The notes: generated by a model not told the origin, from the sequence alone. A stretch of DNA of 64,000 nucleotides from Bdellovibrio bacteriovorus (GCF_001592745.1 NZ_LUKD01000001.1:1632848-1696847); one strand, 5' to 3'. Counted from the first letter of the stretch, positions 1 to 9,517 are shown. A program made the numbers and translations.

Positions 1-2
1 GA

Positions 3-587
3 ATCGTAGTATTGTTATCGATCACTCCTTGGCAGAAAGTTATGGAGCTGAGTACGACGACAGGTTCAAAAGAAGTGGTCTTAGCGGAAGTATCTAAAAC
101 TGGAACTTCGACAACGGTTGAAGATCAACCCCAGTTTGTGGACGAAGGTGTGAAGGAAACTTCAACGCCAGCACCGACCGCTCCTGTGCAAGATACGGCG
201 AAGCCAACGACAAGTCCGACGCCGACAGTGGCGGCGAAGAAAGAAACTCCCGTGGCGGAGGCATCATCAGCAACAAGTCCAGCTACCGGTGGTGGATTTC
301 TTTATCGGGGTGACATCGCGGTTACCAATATCGAAGTTATCGGACCGAAAATCACAGACAAGATCAACGAACTTGGTGGACGTAAAGCCGGGGCCGTGGA
401 ACTGGGCTGGAAGAAAACGGCCACTTCCATGTATTATCACTTCACTATTCCTGAAGCAAAATATCAGGATCTGATGAATTTCTTGGGGACTTACGGAAAG
501 CCTAAGATTTCAAAAGAAAAGCATCCTCGCGTGATGCCCGATGGAATCGTGCGACTTATTATTACTGTGGATGAAGCGAAGAAGTGA
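3..587 (+). CDS. C-terminal part of a membrane-linked, anti-sigma-factor-like protein (5' partial)
   Basis: The reading frame is open to the left edge, so the gene starts outside the window. The first visible residues are hydrophobic (IVVLLSIT) and look like the end of a membrane segment. A Thr/Pro/Ala-rich linker of about 80 residues follows, then a compact domain (about residues 95-191) ending in a pattern like IPEAKYQDLMNFLGTYGK and VMPDGIVRLIITVDEA. This layout resembles the periplasmic C-terminal domain of membrane anti-sigma factors of the DUF2275/DUF4349 kind, an impression from pattern only. The stop overlaps the GTG start of the downstream histidine kinase, so the two are probably co-transcribed. 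A sigma-factor gene upstream would support the call. Confidence 0.5.
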   Translation: MVVLLSITPWQKVMELSTTTGSKEVVLAEVSKTGTSTTVEDQPQFVDEGVKETSTPAPTAPVQDTAKPTTSPTPTVAAKKETPVAEASSATSPATGGGFLYRGDIAVTNIEVIGPKITDKINELGGRKAGAVELGWKKTATSMYYHFTIPEAKYQDLMNFLGTYGKPKISKEKHPRVMPDGIVRLIITVDEAKK

Positions 588-2551
588 AAACCTTAAGAAA
601 AAAACCTAAAAGATCATTACGTACGATTTTGATCGTTTGGTTTGTTCTTTTCTCGGTGGTCCCTTTAGCTTTTGTCACCATCTACTCCATGATCAAATAC
701 GAAAAAGCGATCGATCACGAGTTGTCGCAGCGTTTGAGCGGCAATGCCCGTGAAATCGAAGTGGCGTTAACAGATCTTCGCGCCGGTCTTCAGCAAAAAC
801 GCGATAAATATGTCCGTGATCCTAGCTTGGTTTATCACGTGACGATGGGGGATGGATCGACGTTGCGCTCGTTATCGGGACAGTGGATTCGTTCTGATAA
901 TATTTCAAGTCTGACATTCTTTAACCGTGAAGGGCGCATGCTGGCTTCGGTGTTTAAAGATGATAAAGATGTTATTCGTAGCTTCGTTCCTTCTCAAGAT
1001 GCCGTGTTTTTGTCTGCGAAATACATGGCGCAGGTCAAAGACGAAAATGAAATCGCTTTAGCCGAGTTCGGCGAAAATCAGAAAGTAAATCTGATCTTGA
1101 TATCCAAAGTCACGGGAGCTGGTGGACGTGTTGTCGGCTATGTGGAACAAATCGTGGATATTAATAAAGCGTTCGTTGGCAAAATCAAAAATCGTCTGAA
1201 GCTGGAATTGATTTTCTTTAAAGACTCGGGCCAAGTCGTGGTTGCCAGTCATCCTGATTTCTATCTTTATAAAAAAGATTTCTTTCGTCCTTATTTCCGC
1301 CCTGGCGCGGAACCATTCTTTGATCTCAACATTAGAACTACACCATATGGATTTTTGGTTTATCCACTTGATTGGGGAATCACTAAGTTCTATGTCGCTC
1401 TGGGCGCTTCAAAGAGTGAAGCAAAAGCCGTCCTTAAGAACGTCAACTATGCCTTTATAACGGTTGTTGGCGCCGTCGTTGTTCTTCTAGTGTTAACAAT
1501 TCTTGTGACATCAAGCTGGGTGCTAAAACCCTTATATGATCTTGTTGAGGCCTTGCAGTCATTTGAGTCGCAGGAACAAGCCGTGACCATCCCTGTGAAA
1601 AACGACACCGAGATTGGGCTTTTAACAGAATCTTTTAATGAAATGAGTAAAAAAATCTGGCAAGCCAGATCGGATCTTCGAAAAAAAATCACAGAACTTG
1701 AAGCCGCAAATAAAGAACTTAAAGACACGCAAACAAAACTTGTTCACTCTGCAAAAATGGTGAGCTTGGGTCAGTTGGTCGCCGGTGTTGCGCATGAGCT
1801 GAACAATCCCATCGGATTTATCTATAGCAACATGACTCATCTGAAAGAGTATTCAGAAAAATTGATTCAAATTGCTGAGGTCGCTGAAAAAGACCCGAAA
1901 AAACTTCCCGCAGTAAAAGAAGAGTACGAGTTTGACTATATCGTGAAAGATCTGCCGAAGCTTGTAGCTTCTTGCCAAGATGGGGCTCGTCGCACTCGAG
2001 ATATTGTCTTGGGATTAAGAAATTTTTCGCGCCTGGAAGAAGCAAAACTACAAGAGATCGATGTTCATCAAAGTCTCGATACAACATTGAACTTACTGCA
2101 AGGTGAAATCAAAAATCGCCTAGAAATTCATCGTCAATACGAACCAATACCGATGATTCATTGCTACGCGAGCCAGATAAATCAAGTCTTCATGAACATT
2201 CTTTCCAATGCTGTTCAGGCCATTGAAGGCACGGGACACATTTGGATTTCCACGACGGCTTTGAAAGACTATAAAGGTTCTAAGGACCGCCGCGGTTGGG
2301 TACAAATCTCAATTCAGGACAGTGGAAAAGGAATGTCAGCAGAAACCCTGGAAAAAATCTTCGACCCGTTCTTCACCACAAAAGGGGTGGGGCAGGGGAC
2401 CGGTTTAGGACTGAGTATTTCTTACGGCATTATTCAAAATCACGGAGGAGAAATCCAGGCCCGTTCTGAAGTTGGCGTAGGGACTGAATTTATCGTGATA
2501 ATCCCAGTCTATCCACCGATTCAGGAAAAGAACCCAGCACTTTTGTCCTAA
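584..2551 (+). CDS. Membrane sensor histidine kinase (dCache/HAMP/HisKA/HATPase type)
   Basis: A 655-residue sensor kinase. TM1 spans about residues 13-36, followed by a periplasmic sensing region of about 250 residues and TM2 at about 288-312. A HAMP linker and short coiled coil lead into the dimerisation domain with the phospho-acceptor His404 (motif [12 protein letters not shown]). The ATPase domain shows an N box ([12 protein letters not shown], about 540), a G1 box (DSGKGM) and a G2 box ([15 protein letters not shown]). It should autophosphorylate and pass phosphate to a response regulator, which is not adjacent. The GTG start overlaps the previous stop. It may belong to one transcription unit with the fimbrial genes downstream, but a regulatory link is only inferred. 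Confidence 0.9.
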   Translation: MKTLRKKPKRSLRTILIVWFVLFSVVPLAFVTIYSMIKYEKAIDHELSQRLSGNAREIEVALTDLRAGLQQKRDKYVRDPSLVYHVTMGDGSTLRSLSGQWIRSDNISSLTFFNREGRMLASVFKDDKDVIRSFVPSQDAVFLSAKYMAQVKDENEIALAEFGENQKVNLILISKVTGAGGRVVGYVEQIVDINKAFVGKIKNRLKLELIFFKDSGQVVVASHPDFYLYKKDFFRPYFRPGAEPFFDLNIRTTPYGFLVYPLDWGITKFYVALGASKSEAKAVLKNVNYAFITVVGAVVVLLVLTILVTSSWVLKPLYDLVEALQSFESQEQAVTIPVKNDTEIGLLTESFNEMSKKIWQARSDLRKKITELEAANKELKDTQTKLVHSAKMVSLGQLVAGVAHELNNPIGFIYSNMTHLKEYSEKLIQIAEVAEKDPKKLPAVKEEYEFDYIVKDLPKLVASCQDGARRTRDIVLGLRNFSRLEEAKLQEIDVHQSLDTTLNLLQGEIKNRLEIHRQYEPIPMIHCYASQINQVFMNILSNAVQAIEGTGHIWISTTALKDYKGSKDRRGWVQISIQDSGKGMSAETLEKIFDPFFTTKGVGQGTGLGLSISYGIIQNHGGEIQARSEVGVGTEFIVIIPVYPPIQEKNPALLS

Positions 2552-2583
2552 AGCTTTCGTCGAGCTTTTCCGAGAAGAATAGG

Positions 2584-2808
2584 GTGAAAACTCTTTTCTT
2601 CCTTTCAATTTTAATCATTGGAAGTTTCAGCCAAGCCCAAAGCTCGAAAGGACTGCAGCTTGCGGGAACAGTTCCTCTTAAAGCAGAAGTAAAAATTCAG
2701 TATACAAAAACGGGTGTCGCTCACATTCAATCCAAAAGCTCACCTGAACTGCGCACCGAAGTAGATAAAAGAAAACCGGCTTCAATCGTTCGAGTCTCTG
2801 CGCCTTAG
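2584..2808 (+). CDS. Small secreted protein with pilin-like N-terminus
   Basis: A 74-residue product with a clear signal peptide (MKTLFFLSILIIGSFSQAQS). The mature part starts SSKGLQLAGTVPLKAEVKI, which echoes the mature N-terminus of the pilin-like protein at 7014-7499 (SSGTLLLQGTVNVVNDIVV). It is much too short for a complete pilin fold. It starts with GTG, 33 bases after the kinase stop, and the ribosome-binding site is weak. It sits just before the fimbrial chaperone gene. It could be a truncated subunit, a capping peptide or unrelated. Gene status is likely because of the signal peptide; function is unknown. Confidence 0.6.
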   Translation: MKTLFFLSILIIGSFSQAQSSKGLQLAGTVPLKAEVKIQYTKTGVAHIQSKSSPELRTEVDKRKPASIVRVSAP

Positions 2809-2888
2809 AAATTTTTCCTCTCTTAGGACTAGTTGTTAAAAACTGAATAAGTTCACCATTTCCCTGCTATAGCCACTTCGATAAGCTT

Positions 2889-3626
2889 ATGAATATGTTC
2901 AAAAATATTCTGGCTCTGATCGTTTGTTTGGCGGCGATTCCCTCAGTGTCGTTTGCGTTTCGTTTGACTCCGATGGTGATCCACTTTTCACCAAGTGGAA
3001 CAAAAGCAACCCAAGTTCTTACCTTAGAAAATCCCAGTACGGAAAAAGTTCCTATTCAGATTGAAGTCTTCACACGAACAACTGATGCCAAAGGCGAAGA
3101 AGTTCGAACGAAAACAGATGAGTTCAATGTTTATCCGGAACAAGTTGTTCTTCTGCCCAATGAAAAACGAAATGTCAGAGTTACCTGGTCCGGCGAGCTT
3201 AAAGGTGCCGAAGAAAAAGCCTTTCGCATTATCGCTTCTCAACTTCCTGTCGAATTTCGAGATAGAAATGCCAAGCCAAAGGCTAATGGTGTAAACCTCA
3301 ATTTTCTTTTGCAGTATGTGGCTTCCGCCTACGTCACACCCGAGGGTGCGGTCGCAAAGATCAAAGTGAAAGAAGTTAAAAGCCTGGATAAAAAGAAGGT
3401 CCGAGTGACGGTGGCAAATGAAGGTACCGCCCACTTTGTCCTTAAGCCGAAATCCTTAAAGATTTACTCTGGTGAAACTTTGGTTGGGACGGTTTCTCCG
3501 ATCAGCGAATTGGAAAATACGAATTTGTTACCAAAGACTGAAAAGACTGTCGTCGTAAATTCCAATAAAGAAATTTCAGGAAATAATCTGCGCGGAGAAC
3601 TTGAGCTGGCGGAGTCCGGAGATTGA
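2889..3626 (+). CDS. Periplasmic fimbrial chaperone (PapD-like, archaic CsuC type)
   Basis: A 245-residue protein with a signal peptide ending near SVSFAF. The mature protein begins RLTPMVIHFSPSG, as expected for the first strand of a PapD-like chaperone. It contains NPSTEKVPIQIEV and an LLPNEKRNVRVTW segment, the G1 edge strand and surrounding region that donates a strand to pilin subunits. A second Ig-like domain runs from about residue 135. Chaperones of this family hold secreted pilins in the periplasm and deliver them to the usher encoded immediately downstream. The stop overlaps the TTG start of the usher gene, so translation is probably coupled. Confidence 0.85.
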   Translation: MNMFKNILALIVCLAAIPSVSFAFRLTPMVIHFSPSGTKATQVLTLENPSTEKVPIQIEVFTRTTDAKGEEVRTKTDEFNVYPEQVVLLPNEKRNVRVTWSGELKGAEEKAFRIIASQLPVEFRDRNAKPKANGVNLNFLLQYVASAYVTPEGAVAKIKVKEVKSLDKKKVRVTVANEGTAHFVLKPKSLKIYSGETLVGTVSPISELENTNLLPKTEKTVVVNSNKEISGNNLRGELELAESGD

Positions 3627-6040
3627 GATTTCTTTTTAGCTTCCTTCTTTTAATATTCTCTTTGGCATTGCCGGCTTTTGCTCAATCTGTGCGACCGGCG
3701 TTGTCAAAGCCCTATCTTGTGGCGCCCATTGTTTTAGACAATCAAGTGATTGCCCAAGCTTGGGTATTTCCACGTGAGGATAAGAAAAATTTTGCTGTCG
3801 AAGCAAAACCACTTCTTGAAGGCTTACAAAGTCAGCTCAAAGACTCTTTATGGATTAATCTTAAAAACCGCGTCCGCCCAGAGGGTGTGGTGACTTTGCA
3901 GGATCTAGAGGGCGCAGGCCTTTCTGTCTTTTTTGATGAAGCTCGTCTGGAGCTAAAAGTTGATCTTCCATTAAAGCATCGTCGGGGCAATGACTTAGAT
4001 TTAAACTATGCAGAATTAAGCACTCGCCCTTACATGCGACCCGACGCTCATAGCGGATATTTAAACCTAAGAATGCTTCAATCCTTTCAGTACGGAGCGG
4101 GAACCACCGAAGAGAAGCTGCCTTTATCTTCCCAAGTGGATTTAGTTGAGAACATCAAAGGTTTTGTTTTCGAATCGTCGGGTGAATATCTCGAAGGGGA
4201 CGAATATCCGTGGAAACGTCATGACACTCGAATCCGTCATGATGACGAGGAGAGAATGATTCGTTATACCCTCGGGGATTTGACATTGAATTCTCGCGGC
4301 TTTCAAGTGGCTCCGAATCTGGCCGGTTTTTCAGTGGTCAAAGAGTTTTCTATTCAACCCTATAAAACACTTCGTCCTTTAAGCAACACCGAGATCGTGA
4401 TCAAGCGACCTTCCTTTGTTGAAGTTTATGTGAACGGATTTCTTTACAGTCAGCTGCGCTTAGCCCCGGGTGTTTTTAATATTCGAGATTTCCCTTTGGC
4501 GATTGGACAAAATAACGTCAAAGTGAAAATTCGCGATGATTTTGGTCAAGAAGAGCTCTATGACTTTTCGGTTCTTTTTGAAAACACCCTTTTAGGGAAA
4601 GGTGTCCAAGAATTTTCTTACGCCGTCGGATTGCCATGGAGTGAATCAGGGGCAGACCGTGCTTATGACAACACCGGAGCGGCGACCACCTTCTTTCACC
4701 GCGTGGGCGTGACTGATCAATTAACTCTAGGTCTTAATTTTCAAAACTATTTATCTCAATCTATGACGGGTTTGGAAGTTTCGGGTATCAGTCGTTGGGG
4801 ATATCTTTCATTTGATGGTGGATACAGTTCTGTTTCGGAAGACAAGCAAGGATTTGCAGAAAAACTTCGCTATCGCACTTTGGATAGAATGCTTGGACGG
4901 GATGTGCCGGTCGTCCTGACACTCGAAGCTGAAAATCGAGATCCTGATTTCGTTCCGGTTTCGGTTTTTGATACCGGAATTGTGTCTTACGTTCGCCGCT
5001 ATGATTCTCAATTGAACTTTCGCTTTTTTCAAAATTGGTTCTTTGGTGTTGGCTCAGGAACCCTGGAAGTTCCTACCGGAGTCAACGAGCGCCAGTATCG
5101 CTCAAATCTAGTGGTTCCTATAAATAATCAAACTCGCGTTGAACTGAGTTACAGTAAAACGGTCGGGTTGAATGAAGACGATCGTGGTTTGATTTCGTTC
5201 TTCTGGAACGAGGCTCAAGGTAAATACAGCGCCAGCGCGTATTACGACTCTCTTCAGAAAACGACGAACCTGACTGTGAATCGAAACAACATGCACAAAT
5301 ATGATGATGTAAGGGCCTCTGCTTCTTTGCAAGCAAGTGACGGTCAAGAAAGTGCGAACCTTATGGCTGAATACTTGGCGCAGCCTTTCAGTCTGCGCTT
5401 GGAGCACTTCACGACACGTCAAGATTCACAGGACACAAATACCACCTCATTAGGTCTGAATACAGGCATTGCTTGGGTGGGAAATCATGCGGCTTTCACT
5501 CAACCCATTTACGATAGTTTCGTGTTACTTCATTCAAAAATGCTGCCTGAGGGTCAGGAGTTGATGATCAATCCGAATGGAGAAAAAGGAGACGCCCAAC
5601 TAGGACCTCGCCATACTACGGTTTTAAGAGATCAATCGGCGTATTACAAGTACACGGTGAATGTGGATTCAACGTCTCTTCCCATTGGTTATCTTTTAGA
5701 GAAAGAATATTTCAATGTGCAACCAAGCTATCGTAGCGGTGTTCTTATAGAGTTGGATTTAAAAAAGAAGATTATGGTGAAAGGGCGTGTGGTAGATCAA
5801 AAAGGTCAACCCATTGCTTATGTTGCCGGTGATATCCTGAACAATCAGGATCAACTGGTCGACAATACATTCTTTACTAATAAAAATGGTGGATTCTTAA
5901 TTGAGGGTTTAGAGCCGGGCCAATATAAAATTATGACGGACCGTCCTTACTTGGGTCCTCTGATTTTTGAAGTTACCGAAGTGCCGGGCAACTCGCTGGA
6001 TCTTGGAAACATTGTTTTAAAGAAAGAGGACAGTGAATGA
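3623..6040 (+). CDS. Outer membrane fimbrial usher (archaic CsuD type)
   Basis: An 805-residue usher with a signal peptide (LLIFSLALPAFAQS). It has an N-terminal periplasmic domain that recruits chaperone-subunit complexes, and a long beta-barrel region rich in alternating aromatic residues (for example YTLGDLTLNSRGFQ). The plug/middle domain is around VEVYVNGFLYSQLRLAPGVF and IRDFPLAIGQNNVKVKIRDDFG. The C-terminal domain carries a carboxypeptidase-regulatory-like repeat (GRVVDQKGQPIAYVAGDI). It is of normal length for ushers. The start is TTG, within the end of the chaperone gene, with GGAG about 8 bases upstream. The ATGA overlap with the next gene shows a tight chaperone-usher-tip operon. 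The usher assembles and exports the pilus across the outer membrane. Confidence 0.9.
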   Translation: MRFLFSFLLLIFSLALPAFAQSVRPALSKPYLVAPIVLDNQVIAQAWVFPREDKKNFAVEAKPLLEGLQSQLKDSLWINLKNRVRPEGVVTLQDLEGAGLSVFFDEARLELKVDLPLKHRRGNDLDLNYAELSTRPYMRPDAHSGYLNLRMLQSFQYGAGTTEEKLPLSSQVDLVENIKGFVFESSGEYLEGDEYPWKRHDTRIRHDDEERMIRYTLGDLTLNSRGFQVAPNLAGFSVVKEFSIQPYKTLRPLSNTEIVIKRPSFVEVYVNGFLYSQLRLAPGVFNIRDFPLAIGQNNVKVKIRDDFGQEELYDFSVLFENTLLGKGVQEFSYAVGLPWSESGADRAYDNTGAATTFFHRVGVTDQLTLGLNFQNYLSQSMTGLEVSGISRWGYLSFDGGYSSVSEDKQGFAEKLRYRTLDRMLGRDVPVVLTLEAENRDPDFVPVSVFDTGIVSYVRRYDSQLNFRFFQNWFFGVGSGTLEVPTGVNERQYRSNLVVPINNQTRVELSYSKTVGLNEDDRGLISFFWNEAQGKYSASAYYDSLQKTTNLTVNRNNMHKYDDVRASASLQASDGQESANLMAEYLAQPFSLRLEHFTTRQDSQDTNTTSLGLNTGIAWVGNHAAFTQPIYDSFVLLHSKMLPEGQELMINPNGEKGDAQLGPRHTTVLRDQSAYYKYTVNVDSTSLPIGYLLEKEYFNVQPSYRSGVLIELDLKKKIMVKGRVVDQKGQPIAYVAGDILNNQDQLVDNTFFTNKNGGFLIEGLEPGQYKIMTDRPYLGPLIFEVTEVPGNSLDLGNIVLKKEDSE

Positions 6041-6963
6041 GAACGCTGTTTTTTCTAGGCATATTGATGTTTCACGGACACTTTGCATGGGCCTGTGTTT
6101 CCATGCAGCTGCAAACATCGCAAACGGCCATCAACTTCAACAGTTCAACGACGGCGGCTCCAACATTCACAGTCAAAGCGAATACGAATCCCGGTGGCTG
6201 TAACTTCTTTATTACTTTTGATTATGGAAATGCGCCATCGTATTCAAGTCGGTCAATGAACCAGGGATCTGACAAATGGCCGTTTCAAGTTTCCAAGGAT
6301 TCTGCACAACAGAATATTCTAAAGCATTTTCCAGACGTGATGGGAACGAATGATGTTCTGACAGGAACGCTCGCTGAAGGCAGTAACGATCGACAAGTGA
6401 ATGTGACATATTATGCGAAGCTTGATGATTCCAATCCTTGGTTGCGATATGGAAATTACACTGAAACCTTAAACGCGCGTTTGTATCGCGGAAGCCCTAC
6501 GGTTTCAGGATATACACTTATAGATAGTCGCTCGATTGTGTTTAATTATAATGCGCAAAAACGAGCCGATATCTCTGTAACCGCATCTGGTGGTTCTTTT
6601 GACATTGGCGATACGACTGAAACACTGAATTTTGGAAATCTGTCTTCGGGACTATCGCGAACGGCCTTGATAATTCTTAAGTACAATGCGGGCTACACTC
6701 TGTTCGCGTCTTCGCAGAATAATGGACAGTTAAAGCACATCTCGGCAAATCAGTTCATCAATTATGCTCTCACTATTAACGGAACGTCGGTGAATCTTTC
6801 TAACACTGCTACCAATCCCACACAAGTGGCGAGAGTGCTAGGAAGATCTCCCGCCAGTGGAACGGCGCTGCCAGTCGTTGCGACCATTGGTTCCGTGGCC
6901 AGCAATCAGCAGTCGGGAGTTTATACCGATACAATCACTCTGACGGTGCAATCTGCGGAATAA
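6037..6963 (+). CDS. Spore-coat-U-domain fimbrial tip protein (CsuE-like)
   Basis: A 308-residue secreted protein with a signal peptide ending in HFAWA. The mature chain starts CVSMQLQTSQTAINFNSS and contains two similar Ig-like halves. The first half has paired Cys residues; the second starts at about 180 (ADISVTASGGSFDIG) and ends with YTDTITLTVQSAE, a typical donor-strand-like terminus of spore coat U / Csu subunits. Two-domain subunits at the end of an archaic chaperone-usher operon are usually tip adhesins. The start overlaps the usher stop (ATGA), with AGAGGA six bases upstream. A bidirectional terminator follows directly. Confidence 0.75.
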   Translation: MRTLFFLGILMFHGHFAWACVSMQLQTSQTAINFNSSTTAAPTFTVKANTNPGGCNFFITFDYGNAPSYSSRSMNQGSDKWPFQVSKDSAQQNILKHFPDVMGTNDVLTGTLAEGSNDRQVNVTYYAKLDDSNPWLRYGNYTETLNARLYRGSPTVSGYTLIDSRSIVFNYNAQKRADISVTASGGSFDIGDTTETLNFGNLSSGLSRTALIILKYNAGYTLFASSQNNGQLKHISANQFINYALTINGTSVNLSNTATNPTQVARVLGRSPASGTALPVVATIGSVASNQQSGVYTDTITLTVQSAE

Positions 6964-6992
6964 AAAAAGCCAACCTGAGAGGTTGGCTTTTT
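6964..6992. terminator. Bidirectional intrinsic terminator between tip and pilin genes
   Basis: Stem AGCCAACC / GGTTGGCT with a 5-base loop, flanked by A-tract and T-tract, so it works in both directions. It separates the fimbrial operon from the convergent pilin gene. Confidence 0.9.
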
Positions 6993-7013
6993 AGTTTTTA
7001 ATTGTTCGAAAAA

Positions 7014-7499
7014 TTAGTTAGCCTCGATAGCGATCGTCAAAGTATCTTGATAAGTACCAGCTGCCGCGTTTGCATAAGCCGCTACATCCACCGTCACTTC
7101 AGAAGAATCTGTAGTAAGACCAGTCAATGAGCTTACGTTTTTCACAACAACACCCGCAACCGTTGGAGTGACTGCTGCCGCGCCATCATAACCGATTTTA
7201 TAAGTCGTTTTTTGTGCAGAGTTTGTCGTGTGTCTTAATTCGCCGCCAGTAGCAGAAGAAATTTTGATTTTATAACCATTTAAGTTGTTGGAAGTCTCAG
7301 AGACTGTCGCAACATTTTTATTAGTTTCACCCGCAGTGATGTTCAACGAAGTATTGTTCGCCGTGTTTGCGGTAACAACGATATCGTTAACTACGTTGAC
7401 TGTCCCTTGAAGCAATAGGGTGCCTGAAGAGGCTGCCATAGCTGTCGAACCAAGTGCCAATGTCGCCATGACTGCCGTCGCAATTTTAGTGATTCTCAT
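7014..7499 (-). CDS. Major fimbrial subunit, spore-coat-U-like pilin
   Basis: A 161-residue secreted protein with a strong signal peptide (MRITKIATAVMATLALGSTAMA). The mature chain starts ASSGTLLLQGTVNVVNDIVV and ends with YQDTLTIAIEAN, a beta-strand ending like those of Csu-type pilins. It is small, Thr/Val/Ala-rich and lacks cysteines. An upstream in-frame ATG (7517) gives a longer form, but that ATG lies inside the AAAGGA ribosome-binding site of the ATG at 7499, so 7499 is chosen. It is convergent with the chaperone-usher-tip operon and separately transcribed, which allows the abundant subunit to be expressed at a different level. The link is inferred from fold and location. Confidence 0.75.
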   Translation of the reverse strand: MRITKIATAVMATLALGSTAMAASSGTLLLQGTVNVVNDIVVTANTANNTSLNITAGETNKNVATVSETSNNLNGYKIKISSATGGELRHTTNSAQKTTYKIGYDGAAAVTPTVAGVVVKNVSSLTGLTTDSSEVTVDVAAYANAAAGTYQDTLTIAIEAN

Positions 7500-7752
7500 G
7501 TAAAAGATCCTTTCCATATTCGGAGAATTATTGTTTTAACTTTCACAGAATCTTTACTTCATGGGTTGTGCCATTACCGGCGAGCAATTATTTGGAAAAG
7601 GAAACACGTGGATCTGTCTAAGAGTTAGACACTTTACCCAATCTTGCTTTACAGGCCTTTAACTCTGACAGCAGAAGTCTGTGGAGCTGTAATGATTTGA
7701 GGAAGACTCTTTTTGTTAAGAAATCATCTATTTAAGCCGATAAGGGCACTGT

Positions 7753-8370
7753 ATGGCAGCCAAACCGGAACAAAAGGACCAAAAAGAAAGATCGATGCTT
7801 TTGGCACTTCTGCTTTTTTTAGGAGCAGCAGGGCTGATCTTTGCTTCGTTGGGAGAGCCGGATCCTAAGCCTGCGCCTGAAGGTGTTTCCGCAAAATTGA
7901 AATCTGAAAAATATGAAAAGTCCGTGAATAAACATTTGATGCTGACCAATGAGCGCATGGAATTAGAGCGTCAACGTATGGCGGTTGAAAACGCGCGCTT
8001 GCTGAATACGGAGTTCAATAAAACTCACGCGCAACAAGCTTATCAAAATAGCGATAGCCTAGATCTAAGCGTTGATAATCGCGCCGCAGAACTTGCTAAT
8101 GAGTTAGGGCGAGGAGAGAAAAAAGAACAAGCCATGACCCCTGATGAAATTGTTCAGCGTGAACTTTTCAATCAGCAGCAGATGCACGAGTATTCTCAAG
8201 CCTATAAAGAAGAATACGCACGTCAGTTCATCGAAAATGCTCGTCGTGGTGGATACAAAGTCATCTTAAGTGAAGATTTAAGCCGTGTTATTTCCGTGCA
8301 GCCATTGAGACGTGGAAATCCAAATTCCATGGAACTCTTCGGTGGCGGCGGCGACGACTTCCTTCAATAA
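7753..8370 (+). CDS. Hypothetical membrane-anchored coiled-coil protein
   Basis: A 205-residue protein not recognised as a known family. A short basic/charged N-terminus is followed by one transmembrane helix (about 15-33, LLALLLFLGAAGLIFASLG), then a long charged helical region. Heptad-like stretches (ERMELERQRMAVENARLL, and EIVQRELFNQQQMHEYSQAY) suggest a coiled coil. The C-terminus ends with a glycine-rich GGGGDDF. The ATG has AAGGG six bases upstream. It is probably an inner-membrane protein with a periplasmic coiled-coil domain. It stands alone and is tail-to-tail with the next gene with no gap between stops. Confidence 0.75.
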   Translation: MAAKPEQKDQKERSMLLALLLFLGAAGLIFASLGEPDPKPAPEGVSAKLKSEKYEKSVNKHLMLTNERMELERQRMAVENARLLNTEFNKTHAQQAYQNSDSLDLSVDNRAAELANELGRGEKKEQAMTPDEIVQRELFNQQQMHEYSQAYKEEYARQFIENARRGGYKVILSEDLSRVISVQPLRRGNPNSMELFGGGGDDFLQ

Positions 8371-8781
8371 TTAATATAAATACTGAGTTGAACTTCTTCG
8401 CCATTTCTTAAAATGACCATGATCGGCCATGCTGTAGTACTGGGTCTGTGTCACTATTAAATGATCGTTGAGTGGAATCTGAAACATCGTCGCTAGCTGA
8501 TAGATTTTGCGGGTGATGATTAAGTCCTGCTCGGATGGAAGAGCCTGATTGCTGGGATGATTGTGAGCTAGAACGAAAGAGCTCGCGTTACACAAAATGA
8601 GTGTGCGAAAAATATCACGGGGATGAACCAGACAATGATCCGCAGTGCCGCGAAAAATCATTTCCTTCTGCACCATTTCCATTTGTGAATTTAAAGCGAT
8701 GAGCCAAAGCTCCTCTGCATAAGGGTTTATTTGCGCGCGGAGTAATTCGTAGGCCTGCAGGCTTGAGGACACTTCATTCAT
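8371..8781 (-). CDS. Short RadC-family JAMM domain protein
   Basis: A 136-residue protein matching the C-terminal MPN/JAMM domain of RadC (YeeS/YkfG-like). The metal-binding pattern HxH-x7-S-x2-D is complete: His73, His75, Ser83 and Asp86 in AHNHPSNQALPSEQD. Full RadC proteins are about 220 residues and carry an N-terminal helix-hairpin-helix part, which is missing here. The family's biochemical role is unsettled; it is often found near mobile DNA or defence genes, but no such genes are adjacent here. The gene stands alone between two plus-strand genes. Confidence 0.8.
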   Translation of the reverse strand: MNEVSSSLQAYELLRAQINPYAEELWLIALNSQMEMVQKEMIFRGTADHCLVHPRDIFRTLILCNASSFVLAHNHPSNQALPSEQDLIITRKIYQLATMFQIPLNDHLIVTQTQYYSMADHGHFKKWRRSSTQYLY

Positions 8782-8913
8782 AACTGAATAAACTGCAAAT
8801 GAGCCGGTGTTTCAGAACTGGATCTAAGGGTTTTACTGGTTTTTGATTCGGACTTGCGTGTCCGAAATCCTCGACATAGACTTTCTGGGTATCCATTATT
8901 CAGGGAAGGTAAT

Positions 8914-9513
8914 ATGAAAAAGAATCTTACTTTAGCAGCTCTCTCTCTTTCATTCGTGGCGTTGGCTAGTTGTGGACCAAAGGCATTCCAAAAAGGTCAA
9001 TACGACGATGTGAACCGCGAAAACTTGATGAATGATCAATGGTCAGAAACAGACATGCAAAAAGCTGTGACTGATTTAGTTGCTAGCTTGATGAATGCGC
9101 CAGCGATCAACAACGCTAAAAAAATGCCAGTTGTAATGGTGACGGGTCTTCAAAATAAAACAAGTGAGCATATCGACACACAAAGCATCATGGACATGGT
9201 TCGCGTCGAGCTTATGAAGTCCGGTAAAGTCGGTTTCATCGATAAAGAAGCTCGCCAAGATATCTCTGATGAATACAACTACCAAAACTCTGGAATGGTA
9301 GAGCAAGAGTCTAAAAAAGGCCCTGGTGGCCAAATTGGCGCCGACTTCATCATCAACGGTCGCCTTGATTCCATCGTACAAGAAGTTGGTAAAGACAAAT
9401 CTGTGTACTACAAGTTGACTTTGAATCTGACGAACTTGAAAACAAGCATGATCACTTGGTCTGATCAAAAACAAATCCGTAAAACATTTAAGAAAAAAGC
9501 GGTTGGTCTTTAA
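8914..9513 (+). CDS. LpoB-like penicillin-binding-protein activator lipoprotein
   Basis: A 199-residue lipoprotein. The signal peptide ends in a lipobox (VALASC), so the mature N-terminal cysteine should be lipidated. The body matches the LpoB/YcfM family: PVVMVTGLQNKTSEHIDT, then GQIGADFIINGRLDSI and the closing strand MITWSDQKQIRKTFKK. LpoB in enterobacteria is an outer-membrane lipoprotein that activates PBP1B during wall synthesis. The chosen ATG has AGGGAAGG upstream; a longer frame to 8854 lacks support. It is four bases upstream of the COG3014-type gene, the usual partner arrangement. Confidence 0.85.
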   Translation: MKKNLTLAALSLSFVALASCGPKAFQKGQYDDVNRENLMNDQWSETDMQKAVTDLVASLMNAPAINNAKKMPVVMVTGLQNKTSEHIDTQSIMDMVRVELMKSGKVGFIDKEARQDISDEYNYQNSGMVEQESKKGPGGQIGADFIINGRLDSIVQEVGKDKSVYYKLTLNLTNLKTSMITWSDQKQIRKTFKKKAVGL

Positions 9514-9517
9514 TTAG

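Noticed and set aside
7518-7752. Sigma-54 promoter for the pilin gene (TGGCAC present)
   Set aside because: The TTGC element is missing at the required distance.
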